Assembly: GCF_002982115.1 (NCBI RefSeq)
Contig: NZ_CP019980.1
Span: 2,612,001-2,676,000 of the forward strand
From: Lysinibacillus sphaericus
Lineage (GTDB): Bacteria; Bacillota; Bacilli; Bacillales_A; Planococcaceae
Direction: 5' to 3'
Length of the DNA: 64,000 nucleotides
How positions within the stretch are numbered: position 1 is the first letter of the stretch; each line of letters begins with the position of its first letter. The notes beneath the pieces are model-generated. The model made no database searches. It was not told the DNA's origin and saw only the letters and a list, made by a program, of their open reading frames with translations. Shown here piece after piece: positions 1-7,554 of this stretch. Made by a program: the position numbers and the translations under genes.

Positions 1-638
1 CCTATTATTATTGGGAAAACTAATTGTAAAAAATAGAGGATAACTACAAAAATAAACCCACTATTTAGTCGGTTAAATTTAATTGATACCGCAAGTTGCA
101 CACATGCAACACAAAAAGTACCGATAAATTGTCCAACAAATGCAGGAAGTATTAGCTTTAGAAACATGTTCTCTTGGGGGATTTCTATACCTGAGAACAG
201 TGATTCAGTAATTGGCATTGAATGGTCATACAGCGTAAACGAACTAATCCATAATATGATTTGATAGACAAATAACACCAACCATAGTACAAAAGCGAGG
301 GATACAACATGCGAAATAATAAATAGGTATCGCTTTTCTATTCTTAGCATACTAAAAATAGCTTGCTTCCCCATCATATGCGCTATGTATACATCTACTA
401 TCATGGCAATTCCAAAGTAGGGAAGCAATAGAATGAGGATTTGTATAACATGTAGCTTCTCCATTTGTATCATCCCTATACATACTAAATAAACATCTAT
501 CGCCGAATAGTTAGTATACCCCTGGTTATATAAAGTATGGAAAATCAAGGTTGCTGTTATCCAGCCTAAGAAAAGGAATACTCGTTTAGAGATAAAACGA
601 ATATTGTATCGTATAATCGACAACAAATGGAAAAACAA
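1..638 (-). CDS. ABC-2 permease-like membrane protein (partial, 3' end outside window)
   Basis: The minus strand is open from a TTG at 636-638 to the window edge, about 212 codons, and is highly hydrophobic with roughly six membrane segments. A ribosome binding site (AAGGGGGTG, 650-658) lies inside the last codons of the preceding gene, so translation is probably coupled. It is the third consecutive membrane protein of this unit and resembles ABC-2-type permease subunits in size and hydropathy. I do not recognise a named family. An ATPase partner, if there is one, would lie beyond the left edge. Confidence 0.6.
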   Translation of the reverse strand, partial: MFFHLLSIIRYNIRFISKRVFLFLGWITATLIFHTLYNQGYTNYSAIDVYLVCIGMIQMEKLHVIQILILLLPYFGIAMIVDVYIAHMMGKQAIFSMLRIEKRYLFIISHVVSLAFVLWLVLFVYQIILWISSFTLYDHSMPITESLFSGIEIPQENMFLKLILPAFVGQFIGTFCVACVQLAVSIKFNRLNSGFIFVVILYFLQLVFPIII

Positions 639-640
639 CG

Positions 641-1423
641 TTATAAATTCACCCCCTTAGATAGACGCAACGCAAGAAAAAGAAGTCCAATACTTAAAAG
701 ACTTAGCGGAGCCTGTGACCTGAACAGCTGGAACAAAATTGAATTATCTTGCGGGTTCAAATAATAGATATTTACAAAACTTAAATCTAAAATATTCAAA
801 AAAGGGATGTGATGAAAATTTACAATAGCATTAAAAAGCAGGAGAAAAAACATGATGCTCACGCCTAACCTACTGGATTGCCTTTTCGTTATACTTTGCC
901 AATACAAATAAAAACTCCCTAGAAAAATAATTGTCATAAAAAACTTTATCGCAAAAAAGCTACTTATAAGCATCGGTGACAATTCCAAAGGAAAAAACGT
1001 ATAAGGATCAAGTCCGAATGCGGTTTCGTTGCTCCATGCAAATGTTCCCCCAAGAATTAAAATAGCTTCTATAATAACAACGACAAAAACATAGATAGTT
1101 AGAAAGAAGCCATATAAAATCATTGTTTTAATTTGAACTTTTATTATCGTAGCTTTTGTAAGTAACCTCCCCGCACAATAACGTAGGTTTCCTTCATTTG
1201 CAAGATCATATAGAAAAATAAGAAACACAGGCATAATGAATAAAAAATAGAGATACCTATTGCCAAAGATAAAAAATAGACCATTCCAATTGTTACTATC
1301 AACTGACCAGTCATTCATCAGCAAGACTATGAGGGGAAGAATGAGTAAATAAATTAAAATACATAGAAACTTTCTACTTTTTAAAATTCTTTTACAAGTG
1401 ATTTTAAAGAAATTAGATACCAT
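641..1423 (-). CDS. Multi-pass membrane protein, ABC-2 permease-like
   Basis: A 260-residue protein with about six or seven predicted membrane helices, starting with a short basic cytoplasmic segment (KITCKRILKSRK) typical of ABC-2 permease subunits. It overlaps the 3' end of the upstream permease-like gene by 11 bases, and its own last codons hold the ribosome binding site of the next gene, so all three are translated from one message. By context it is probably an efflux permease working with the small secreted protein encoded upstream. No ATPase is present in the window, so the transport role is inference. Confidence 0.6.
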   Translation of the reverse strand: MVSNFFKITCKRILKSRKFLCILIYLLILPLIVLLMNDWSVDSNNWNGLFFIFGNRYLYFLFIMPVFLIFLYDLANEGNLRYCAGRLLTKATIIKVQIKTMILYGFFLTIYVFVVVIIEAILILGGTFAWSNETAFGLDPYTFFPLELSPMLISSFFAIKFFMTIIFLGSFYLYWQSITKRQSSRLGVSIMFFLLLFNAIVNFHHIPFLNILDLSFVNIYYLNPQDNSILFQLFRSQAPLSLLSIGLLFLALRLSKGVNL

Positions 1424-2228
1424 TTTTTAACTCCCATTGTCTATTTAAATAAAATGCTACTGTTCCTAAGAAGATTAAAAATAGATGCATCATCACTACA
1501 TCATTCCCTTGTAAGTCTATACTTGACATGACGTAATAAATTTTAGTTAATGCGAATTTTTCTAGTCCATTAAAATTGGAAATAAAAATATCAAATGTTA
1601 AGTAAAGGGCAAAAGAAATAGCATAAACGTAAACAATTTTTGAAAAGAAACTTGTTATCCCCATAGCAAAAATAGCTATCGAAAAACCTAAAGAAAAATG
1701 CAAGGCTAAAACAAACAGAATATAAAACAAAGGAGTCGTAGCAAATAAATCTCCTAATAATCCGTCTGGTTGAAATTCAAATGGATAGAGAATTTTATTT
1801 TCGAAAAATGCACTCGTCCCTAAGAAAAAAAGAGCATTTGGTATAAATAATGCCAAACCACCAGCAACGCCATTGGCAAATAATTTAGTAAAACGATATT
1901 TTATATGCCCCATACGGATAACAGAAAAATAATGAAAATGTCCTCTTTTCTCATCTACAAAAGAGGCAGCGTAAGGATAGATGGCGGCTAATACAAATAC
2001 TATTTGTGTATAATGGAAACCATTCAGCCAAATATGAAATGTATTCCCCCCTACTTCAAGAAGATGTTTTAGGCTTTCAGGTGTTAAGTCATTTGCATCC
2101 CTATCAATAAAAAAGTGTGAACTTAATAGATAACTATAAGCAGAAAAACAGGATAAAATAAACATAATTATAATAACTAAAACCATTCTTTTATTGAAGA
2201 CAGCACGCCTTAATTCCCTCCTCAGCAT
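1413..2228 (-). CDS. Multi-pass membrane protein, ABC-2 permease-like
   Basis: About 271 residues with an N-terminal basic segment (LRRELRRAVFNKR), a first membrane helix, an extracytoplasmic loop of about 50 residues, then five further helices. This is the layout of ABC-2-type permeases. The ATG at 2226-2228 is chosen because AGGTGGTG (2235-2242) is spaced six bases from it; in-frame GTG codons lie up to 2240. It follows the small secreted protein gene after a strong hairpin that may attenuate transcription, and it overlaps the next membrane gene. Substrate unknown. Confidence 0.6.
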   Translation of the reverse strand: MLRRELRRAVFNKRMVLVIIIMFILSCFSAYSYLLSSHFFIDRDANDLTPESLKHLLEVGGNTFHIWLNGFHYTQIVFVLAAIYPYAASFVDEKRGHFHYFSVIRMGHIKYRFTKLFANGVAGGLALFIPNALFFLGTSAFFENKILYPFEFQPDGLLGDLFATTPLFYILFVLALHFSLGFSIAIFAMGITSFFSKIVYVYAISFALYLTFDIFISNFNGLEKFALTKIYYVMSSIDLQGNDVVMMHLFLIFLGTVAFYLNRQWELKNGI

Positions 2229-2259
2229 AATCATCACCACCTATTTAAAAATAGTAGGC

Positions 2260-2301
2260 AAAAAGGTTTTCCTCCATGAAAATATGGAGGGAAACCTTTT
2301 T
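2260..2301 (-). terminator. Hairpin between the small secreted protein gene and the permease genes
   Basis: A long inverted repeat (AAAAAGGTTT, CCTCCAT and complements) followed on the minus strand by T residues. It has the form of an intrinsic terminator placed between co-directional genes only about 30 bases before the permease start, so it could act as partial terminator or attenuator. Confidence 0.75.
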
Positions 2302-2309
2302 GTTAGATT

Positions 2310-2711
2310 CTAATAGGAATCAGGATTCCAGGCCCCCCTGACATTGTACCGATTATACCAACTTCCATCATCTGTTTGTATGCCCATCCGATATTGATGA
2401 TTTTGAGCCATTCCTAGATTATTCAATAAACTAGAAGTAGCACTACGAGTTGTCAAAGTTGAGCTTCTGGCATCACCATTGGAATTAACAACTCCAAATT
2501 TTGTCCGTACACTCGATTCAATAAAATCCACTCTTAAAAATGGATCTTCGTCTTTTGTATACTTGTACGCTGGAGAAGTATAGACTTTTCCATTGAAAAG
2601 ACCTGTATTCATATCAAAACTAAATTTAGCATTATATGCACTTACTCCTGTTACCCCCAAAAACATCATTACAGATACTCCTAATACTGATAAAGCTCTC
2701 TTCTTATTCAT
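2310..2711 (-). CDS. Small secreted protein, DUF2712-like
   Basis: A 133-residue protein with a clear signal peptide: basic MNKKR, hydrophobic core, and probable cleavage after VSA near residue 25. The mature part starts AKFSFDMN and ends with a Trp-rich tail (GAWNPDSY). The exported start with a FSF motif and the tryptophan near the C-terminus recall the DUF2712 family of small exported Bacillus proteins; this is family-level resemblance from memory. A very strong AAGGAGGAG site precedes the ATG. It heads a unit with ABC-2-like permeases, suggesting an exported peptide or bacteriocin-like product with dedicated membrane partners, which is inference. Confidence 0.55.
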   Translation of the reverse strand: MNKKRALSVLGVSVMMFLGVTGVSAYNAKFSFDMNTGLFNGKVYTSPAYKYTKDEDPFLRVDFIESSVRTKFGVVNSNGDARSSTLTTRSATSSLLNNLGMAQNHQYRMGIQTDDGSWYNRYNVRGAWNPDSY

Positions 2712-2771
2712 GAAAACTCCTCCTTATTAGCTCAGCGAATATATTTTGATACTGCTGTTATCATATAGTTG

Positions 2772-3389
2772 TCATCTTGTTAATGAGTGGCTATAAAATT
2801 CGTCTTTTATTCTGTCCAGATATAAATTACTATCTTCCCCATCTTCTTGAGGGTAACGCGCCATTAAAACAGGCATTAGCTTATCCCATAATGTGTCCAT
2901 CACATAAAAATCTCGATCAAAGCTATAATCTAATTTATAAAGAGATATCCCCAGTGCCTTTGCGTAGCGTTCCTTTTCTGGCAATACGATATCCGCAACA
3001 TTTGTAGCAATATATTGATTGACTTCATCTTGGGAGATACTTACACCATAAATCGCTTTCGCAATTCGTATCGCATCTATATACCTTTCTGTTTCCTCTA
3101 CAGCGGCTTTTTCCAAGTAAGCATTGTCATGTTTCAAATGACTCATTTCATTATGAACTTTTAATCTAAACTCTGCTTTTCTTTTATCCAACGATTCTTC
3201 TACTAAAGCTAAACCACTTTCTTTAGTAGTTTCTTGAAGTTTATGGGCTATATCAGGCATTTCGTCTAATACTTTAGCTACAGCATATTCATGCTCAATC
3301 CTCTCCCTACTTACAGCATTTTGTTCTTTACCAAATACAATTTTGCTACTAATGCCGATTGTTAACAGAAGTGCATAGACAGCAATCAT
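2772..3389 (-). CDS. Exported helical protein of unknown function (frameshift at natural start)
   Basis: 205 residues from the ATG at 3389: an N-terminal membrane or signal segment, then a long charged helical region (about residues 25-110) and a C-terminal part containing ISQDEVNQYI, vaguely like the helical N-domain of SurA/PrsA foldases. That resemblance is weak. The ATG at 3387-3389 has no ribosome binding site. An ideal one (AAAGGAG, 3417-3423) sits eight bases before an ATG at 3406-3408 that runs only two codons to a stop. Dropping one base of the CCC at 3403-3405 would give MPKKRIM fused in frame to this protein, a normal signal-peptide start. The gene is therefore either frameshifted or weakly expressed from the internal ATG. 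Confidence 0.55.
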   Translation of the reverse strand: MIAVYALLLTIGISSKIVFGKEQNAVSRERIEHEYAVAKVLDEMPDIAHKLQETTKESGLALVEESLDKRKAEFRLKVHNEMSHLKHDNAYLEKAAVEETERYIDAIRIAKAIYGVSISQDEVNQYIATNVADIVLPEKERYAKALGISLYKLDYSFDRDFYVMDTLWDKLMPVLMARYPQEDGEDSNLYLDRIKDEFYSHSLTR

Positions 3390-3458
3390 AATTCTTTTCT
3401 TAGGGCATACAAATTTCTCCTTTCGATAAGCTGTTAAATTAATTTTATCTTGCCCATA

Positions 3459-3512
3459 ACCGACATTTCAACCGACAATATTTTTGTCGGTACCGTCAAA
3501 ATTTCTGTCGGT
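3459..3512 (-). promoter_or_regulatory. Tandem palindromic operators ACCGACA-N7-TGTCGGT
   Basis: Two abutting 21-bp palindromes: 3471-3491 is perfect (ACCGACA, 7-base spacer, TGTCGGT) and 3492-3512 has one mismatch (ACCGTCA). A third half site ACCGACA lies at 3459-3465. They lie 50-100 bases before the start of the exported helical protein gene on its promoter side, as expected for an activator. The neighbouring ComA-type response regulator is the obvious candidate to bind, which is inference. Confidence 0.6.
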
Positions 3513-3618
3513 CACGATTAAATTTCCTTTTTTAACAATCTTCTAAATACCCTAAGTTCGAGCTTTTTCGCTTCTAGTAAATGCTAATGGCAAATGATGA
3601 CGTCCAATTAAAAAAACT

Positions 3619-3632
3619 AAAAAAGTGCCGAT
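3619..3632 (-). terminator. Distal half of a terminator hairpin split by the IS element
   Basis: AAAAAAGTGCCGAT on the plus strand is the partner arm of TCGACACTTTTT at 4928-4939. Joining the flanks without the insertion sequence restores a 12-bp stem with one mismatch, a short loop and a T-rich tail on the minus strand. That is the intrinsic terminator of the response regulator gene. Confidence 0.7.
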
Positions 3633-3672
3633 GGGACTGACCCCGATATATAAGACAGTAATCAAAAAAGCA

Positions 3673-4521
3673 TTACCCAACCAGTTGTCGGTATTGAACC
3701 GGCGACTGGTTGTTTAGTTTCGTTTGAATTCGGTTATTGTTATAATAGTTTATATAGTCTTTGACAGTTTGTTCTACGATGGCCGTCGTAGTACTGTTCA
3801 AATTGTCTAAGTAGAATGTTTCAGACTTTAACACAGAATGAAACGATTCGATTGGGGCATTATCAGCGGGCGTACCTTTACGGGACATGCTCATGGTAAT
3901 GCCTTTTGCTTTTACGGCCTGTTGATAATCATACGATGTGTATACCGCCCCTTGGTCACTGTGCAACGTACACCCTTCGGGCAAATGATGAAGTTGAGCT
4001 AATGTATCCAGCACAAAATCAGTATCTTGGCAGTCTCCAATCGAATAGGCAATAATTTCACCATTATATAAATCTTGAATACTTGAAAGATACAACTGTT
4101 TTTGACCAAATGGCAAGTAAGTAATATCAGTTACGAGCTTCTGTAACGGTGCGGTGGCTTCAAAATCGCGATTTAATAAATTTGCTGCGATTGCATAAGG
4201 TTGTCCTGTTCGTTTCCGTTTTTTCACTTTCACGCGACATTGCCAACCATATTTTTGCATGATACGTTGAACCACTTTATGATTGACGCACATTTCTTGA
4301 CGTAAGAGTGCTGTAATTTTTCTGTAGCCATAGCGAAATTTATTTGCTCGACAGAGTTCACCGATACGTCTCTCTATTGCTTGACGAGACCTTGCATCGG
4401 TTGATGCCTGTTTCCAACGATAGTAGGTAGATCGTGCAATCCCAAAGTGTTTACAAATGTCCTTTACAGACATCATGCTTCTTAGTGACGCAACTAACTG
4501 TACTGCTACTTCTCCAACCAC
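3673..4521 (-). CDS. IS3-family transposase OrfB, DDE integrase domain
   Basis: 282 residues. An N-terminal helix-turn-helix (HTH_21-like, FGIARSTYYRWK) is followed by the rve-type catalytic core with all three acidic residues visible: Asp in VTDITYLPFG, Asp in LHSDQGAVYTS, and Glu in DNAPIESFHSVLKSE. In IS3 elements this frame is normally made as an OrfAB fusion by -1 frameshifting, and the frames join naturally at the A6G heptamer upstream of the listed GTG start. The protein cuts and joins the IS ends. Confidence 0.93.
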   Translation of the reverse strand: MVGEVAVQLVASLRSMMSVKDICKHFGIARSTYYRWKQASTDARSRQAIERRIGELCRANKFRYGYRKITALLRQEMCVNHKVVQRIMQKYGWQCRVKVKKRKRTGQPYAIAANLLNRDFEATAPLQKLVTDITYLPFGQKQLYLSSIQDLYNGEIIAYSIGDCQDTDFVLDTLAQLHHLPEGCTLHSDQGAVYTSYDYQQAVKAKGITMSMSRKGTPADNAPIESFHSVLKSETFYLDNLNSTTTAIVEQTVKDYINYYNNNRIQTKLNNQSPVQYRQLVG

Positions 4522-4823
4522 TTCCTCTCCAACTCTGCGTACTTTTTTAGCACCTCAATTTGTTGCTTTAAATAACGGTTTTCCAATGCTAATTTCGTTT
4601 GTTCATTGTCCGGTTCAGGACCCTTATTAAAGATATATTGTTTGCCTACAGGTTGTTTCAAACGATTGACTTCACCATTTCTATACCAACGCACCCATGT
4701 TTCGACCTGTGTTTTATGGCGTATATTTAATTCCAATAGAATCTGTTTGACAGGTACACCCGCTAATCGCATCTTAATCGCTTTCATTTTTACTTCATAG
4801 GGATAACTCACTCTTGTTCCCAT
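4506..4823 (-). CDS. IS3-family transposase OrfA, helix-turn-helix protein
   Basis: 105 residues with a helix-turn-helix near residues 20-50 (KMRLAGVPVKQILLELNI, then WVRWYRNGE) and a C-terminal leucine-zipper-like coiled coil (ENRYLKQQIEVLKKYAELE). It binds the terminal inverted repeats and is the N-terminal part of the OrfAB transposase. It overlaps orfB by 16 bases. The slippery heptamer lies in its last 20 codons. Confidence 0.92.
   Translation of the reverse strand: MGTRVSYPYEVKMKAIKMRLAGVPVKQILLELNIRHKTQVETWVRWYRNGEVNRLKQPVGKQYIFNKGPEPDNEQTKLALENRYLKQQIEVLKKYAELERKWLEK
4542..4548 (-). promoter_or_regulatory. Programmed -1 frameshift heptamer A-AAA-AAG
   Basis: In the orfA reading frame the codons are CTA AAA AAG, giving the canonical A-AAA-AAG slippery sequence of IS150-type elements. 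Slipping back one base leads directly into the orfB frame, producing the fused transposase. Confidence 0.8.
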
Positions 4824-4919
4824 AGAAAAAACACCTCCAAATTGAAATTTAAGTATCTATACCCGAATTTCAATCGAAGATGCTTTTTTTATTTGTCTAT
4901 ACCTATTGGGGTCAGTTCC

Positions 4920-4939
4920 GATTTCCCTCGACACTTTTT
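4920..4939 (-). terminator. Proximal half of the response regulator terminator, split by the IS
   Basis: GATTTCCCTCGACACTTTTT carries the first arm, just after the stop of the response regulator gene. Its second arm was moved 1.29 kb away by the insertion sequence. The GAT here is the right copy of the target duplication. Confidence 0.7.
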
Positions 4940-4943
4940 ATCA

Positions 4944-5579
4944 TCAATTATCTTTCATTTCATTAAGCAATTGTTTCTCTTTTGCAATCTCAACCGCTTC
5001 TAGCCGTGTAGACACACCTAATAGGCTAAAAAGCTGTGTTAAATGGCGTTCTACCGTACGTACAGAAACATTGCATATTGCTGCAATTTTCTTATTTGGG
5101 TAGCCGTTCATTAACATCTGCAGCAATTTTAGTTCTCGATGCGTTAACTTTAAATTAGCATATCGATCATTTATTTTCTCATTTACATAATCTAAAAAAT
5201 CGGTTGGAATCACAATCTTCTCTTGAAAGCTTAAACGAATTGTTGAGATGATTTGATCAATCGGAGCGGTTTTTACAAGAATGCCCTCCACTTTTTTCTC
5301 CACTAATAGGGGATAATAGGAACAAACACCATCAGTCGTATATAAAATAATAATTGCTTGTTCCTGCTGTGCTTTAATTTCTGTCGTAAGTTCTAGATTG
5401 TTATTGGTGGCAATACAAGCATCAATTAAATATACATGGAATTCTTCCTCTTGCATTCTATCAAGAACCTTATGAGGATTCTTCTCAATTTCAAAATTAA
5501 GATCTTCTATCTCCAGTGACAACGTTTTTAACCCTTTTAAAACAATTGGATGATCATCCACAACTAAAACTGAAATCAA
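4944..5579 (-). CDS. LuxR-type response regulator, ComA-like
   Basis: 211 residues: receiver domain (about 1-125) with the acidic pocket in VLVVDDHP, phospho-acceptor Asp in YLIDACIA and a conserved Lys in LVKTAP, followed by a GerE/LuxR helix-turn-helix (about 145-205, LTHRELKLLQMLMNGYPNKKIAA). Length and domain order match ComA/DegU. The TTG start at 5577-5579 has a good GAAGGAAGGGA site. No histidine kinase is adjacent, so it is an orphan here; a 54-residue membrane protein gene lies just upstream. The tandem ACCGACA palindromes beyond the IS are candidate targets. Its terminator is interrupted by the IS. Confidence 0.85.
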   Translation of the reverse strand: MISVLVVDDHPIVLKGLKTLSLEIEDLNFEIEKNPHKVLDRMQEEEFHVYLIDACIATNNNLELTTEIKAQQEQAIIILYTTDGVCSYYPLLVEKKVEGILVKTAPIDQIISTIRLSFQEKIVIPTDFLDYVNEKINDRYANLKLTHRELKLLQMLMNGYPNKKIAAICNVSVRTVERHLTQLFSLLGVSTRLEAVEIAKEKQLLNEMKDN

Positions 5580-5686
5580 TCGTATCCCTTCCTTCGAAAA
5601 GTTTTCATTTAAAGTTGCGACACATTTACAGTATCAACCACATTTTTTATGTACTATTTCTATTATTATTTACTTACCAATCTTAT

Positions 5687-5851
5687 TTAAATAGTATCTA
5701 GCATTAGCAAAAAAGATCGTTCCAAAAAAGAACAACATACAAATAATCCAACTAGCATGGCTGAATAACGACCACCTAACATAAATTCACTAATCAAATT
5801 TACAAAAATAATAAGCATCATCATTACATATAAAGCGATTAAATATTTCAT
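5687..5851 (-). CDS. Small membrane protein, 54 residues
   Basis: ATG at 5849-5851 with an AGAGGTGG ribosome binding site. The product is a 54-residue, mostly hydrophobic peptide with two likely membrane segments (LIALYVMMMLIIFVNLI and YSAMLVGLFVCCSF). It lies about 110 bases upstream of the response regulator gene on the same strand. Function unknown; it could be co-transcribed with the regulator. Confidence 0.5.
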   Translation of the reverse strand: MKYLIALYVMMMLIIFVNLISEFMLGGRYSAMLVGLFVCCSFLERSFLLMLDTI

Positions 5852-5978
5852 TTTATCCACCTCTAACTAAATTCATCGTAAGTCTAGAGCAATTGAAATA
5901 AATACTACCCTCTACATAACTTCCCTACAAATTTTTTTAAACCTATAACATGTGAGCTTAGAAAACACGAAACGAATA

Positions 5979-6025
5979 AAAAAACAGTCAATTAAAGGGC
6001 TTTTACCTTCTCAATCGACTGTTTT
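5979..6025 (-). terminator. Intrinsic terminator of the small-gene pair
   Basis: Inverted repeat AAAACAGTCAATT / AATCGACTGTTTT around a loop of about 20 bases, followed on the minus strand by TTTTTTT. It lies downstream of the two small genes at 6156-6501. Confidence 0.75.
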
Positions 6026-6155
6026 CTTGTTTTCACACGCCACTTACAATGTTAAGACATGGGATAAATTACGTTTCCAGCCTATTGATTGAATTGAAAT
6101 TGTGAATACAAAACATACCTATGTACTTGCCTCAACCTCTTTATAAGAATTAAAC

Positions 6156-6323
6156 CTACTGTAACTTCTTGCGCATCCTTCTTGAGTATATAAAGCCTGC
6201 CCCAATAAAGAAAACGAGCATCATTCCTTTTATAATTGGAAACATAAATAGCTTACTTACAATAAAAATAACAAGGATATAATAGACGACCATGGCTATT
6301 AAAAATAATGTGAGTTTATTCAA
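6156..6323 (-). CDS. Small membrane protein, 55 residues
   Basis: TTG start at 6321-6323, four bases after the stop of the upstream helix-hairpin-helix gene, with GGTAATGGA as ribosome binding site. The 55-residue product is nearly all membrane segment (MVVYYILVIFIVSKLFMF, then IKGMMLVFFIGAGFIY) with a basic C-terminus (SRRMRKKLQ). Function unknown. The tight spacing indicates one transcript with the upstream gene. Confidence 0.5.
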   Translation of the reverse strand: MNKLTLFLIAMVVYYILVIFIVSKLFMFPIIKGMMLVFFIGAGFIYSRRMRKKLQ

Positions 6324-6327
6324 TCCA

Positions 6328-6501
6328 TTACCTACTTTCTTTTAATGCCACTTCTATTGCTGCGAGTGCTTTGGGGCCTATTCCATGTAGATTTTTTAAT
6401 GTCGCTAAGTCGACCTCTTTTAATTGTTGCAATTGTGTATAGCCAGCAGCATTTAATGCTCGAATAGCTGGCTTAGCGACGCCTTTGGGCCATTCCGTCA
6501 T
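6328..6501 (-). CDS. Small helix-hairpin-helix protein, 57 residues
   Basis: ATG at 6499-6501 with GAAAGGGTGG upstream. The 57-residue product carries a helix-hairpin-helix (LATLKNLHGIGPKALAAIE), like the C-terminal domain of RNA polymerase alpha and small DNA-binding HhH proteins of Bacillus. It starts MTEWPKGVAKPAIRAL, typical of that group. Probably binds DNA; the target is unknown. Followed directly by a small membrane protein gene and a shared terminator. Confidence 0.65.
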   Translation of the reverse strand: MTEWPKGVAKPAIRALNAAGYTQLQQLKEVDLATLKNLHGIGPKALAAIEVALKESR

Positions 6502-6699
6502 AGAAGTACCACCCTTTCTTTTTCCGATGAGTCAGCTGTATTTAAGTATGACTACCATAGCCATATCTTAATCAAGAGTTTAAACATTGACAGTCTTTCT
6601 TAAGACTTATTATGCAAGTGGTCCTAATGAAATGCAATGATGTACTTAGTTTAGTATTGCTTTATTTCCTGTTCTACTAACTGTAATAACATGAATTGT

Positions 6700-7470
6700 T
6701 CAAGCGCCATCAAAATATTTTTCCCCTTTCGTATCCATTTTCCACCTGCTTGTCCGAGGTGATTCAGACAGATCCCCTGTTTTGCATAAAGATATCGCGT
6801 TTGAAATTTCTTTTTGTGCTTTTGAATATTTTTTATCTTGTATTAATAGCAAAGTAATATTCATCGAAATATTAATTTTCAAACGTGAAACATGACGAAA
6901 GTTTTTATACAAAGCAATATGCCGTAAAGCAAATTGTTTGATTTGAAGAACTGTTGGTAAAGGGAATAAAAATAAAATGGCATTTAACATATATAAATCC
7001 GCTACAAAAAGTTGGTTATATTTAGATAAGTCTTGCCAAACTGGTTCAACAATAGCCCTCGCTTGCTCCAAATCACCTGCTTTAGCTAGAATGATTAATC
7101 CATCTAAAATAGTAGAAATATGAATAATCTGTTGATCTTCCCTAGCTTCTTTTAAATAAAGTCTACATTTTTCCTTCAGTCTATAAAGTACTATTTCATT
7201 GTTATAGGGTAAACGAAAAAATTGGATGATTATATCATCCCGTTTACTATATTGATAGCCATTTTGAATATAAAAAAATTCCTCAAATGTTATACCTAGT
7301 TGATTTACTATCCCATGCATCGAGGCAAAGGTGATGTCCGTATTGTTATTCTCAAACTTTGAATACGCACCCTGTGTTAAAAAATGAGCTGCCACATGTT
7401 TTTGCGTATACCCTTTGCTAATCCTTATTTGTTTTGTAATCTCACCATAACCTTTCACGTTACCATTCAC
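6700..7470 (-). CDS. Rgg/GadR/MutR-family transcriptional regulator (C-terminus frameshifted)
   Basis: 256 residues: an N-terminal XRE-type helix-turn-helix (about 8-65, RISKGYTQKHVAAHFLTQGAYSKFE has the Rgg layout) and a helical repeat domain that in this family binds a peptide pheromone. The frame breaks near base 6760. In another frame the sequence continues LGQAGGKWIRKGKNILMALE and stops at 6651-6653, which would give the usual Rgg length of about 285 residues. The gene faces two tiny ORFs and a perfect palindrome, the usual layout for Rgg regulators and their peptides. Whether the shortened protein works is unknown. Confidence 0.75.
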   Translation of the reverse strand: MNGNVKGYGEITKQIRISKGYTQKHVAAHFLTQGAYSKFENNNTDITFASMHGIVNQLGITFEEFFYIQNGYQYSKRDDIIIQFFRLPYNNEIVLYRLKEKCRLYLKEAREDQQIIHISTILDGLIILAKAGDLEQARAIVEPVWQDLSKYNQLFVADLYMLNAILFLFPLPTVLQIKQFALRHIALYKNFRHVSRLKINISMNITLLLIQDKKYSKAQKEISNAISLCKTGDLSESPRTSRWKMDTKGEKYFDGA

Positions 7471-7477
7471 TCCTTAC

Positions 7478-7501
7478 AAAATATTCTTTTATGAATATTT
7501 T
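7478..7501. promoter_or_regulatory. Palindromic box 1 (AATATTC-N6-GAATATT) between rgg and the tiny ORFs
   Basis: Perfect 9-bp arms AAAATATTC and GAATATTTT with a 6-base spacer, 8 bases before the rgg start and about 55 bases before the first divergent tiny ORF. The same palindrome occurs in two other promoter regions nearby, so it is a candidate operator for the Rgg-like protein. Confidence 0.65.
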
Positions 7502-7554
7502 TCTAAAATGATTGAAATGTATGCAATGATGTAGTTAACAAGGGGGTATTTAAA

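Larger units (their letters stand above)
3633..4919 (-). mobile_element. IS3-family insertion sequence, complete
   Basis: About 1,287 bp bounded by imperfect inverted repeats (GGGACTGACCCC on the left, complement of GGAACTGACCCC on the right, with similarity continuing inward) and flanked by a direct repeat GAT (3630-3632 and 4920-4922). It carries overlapping orfA and orfB with an A6G slippery heptamer. The size, 3-bp duplication, two-frame layout and DDE transposase are those of the IS3 family, probably the IS150 group. Both frames look intact, so the element may still be active. Confidence 0.9.
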
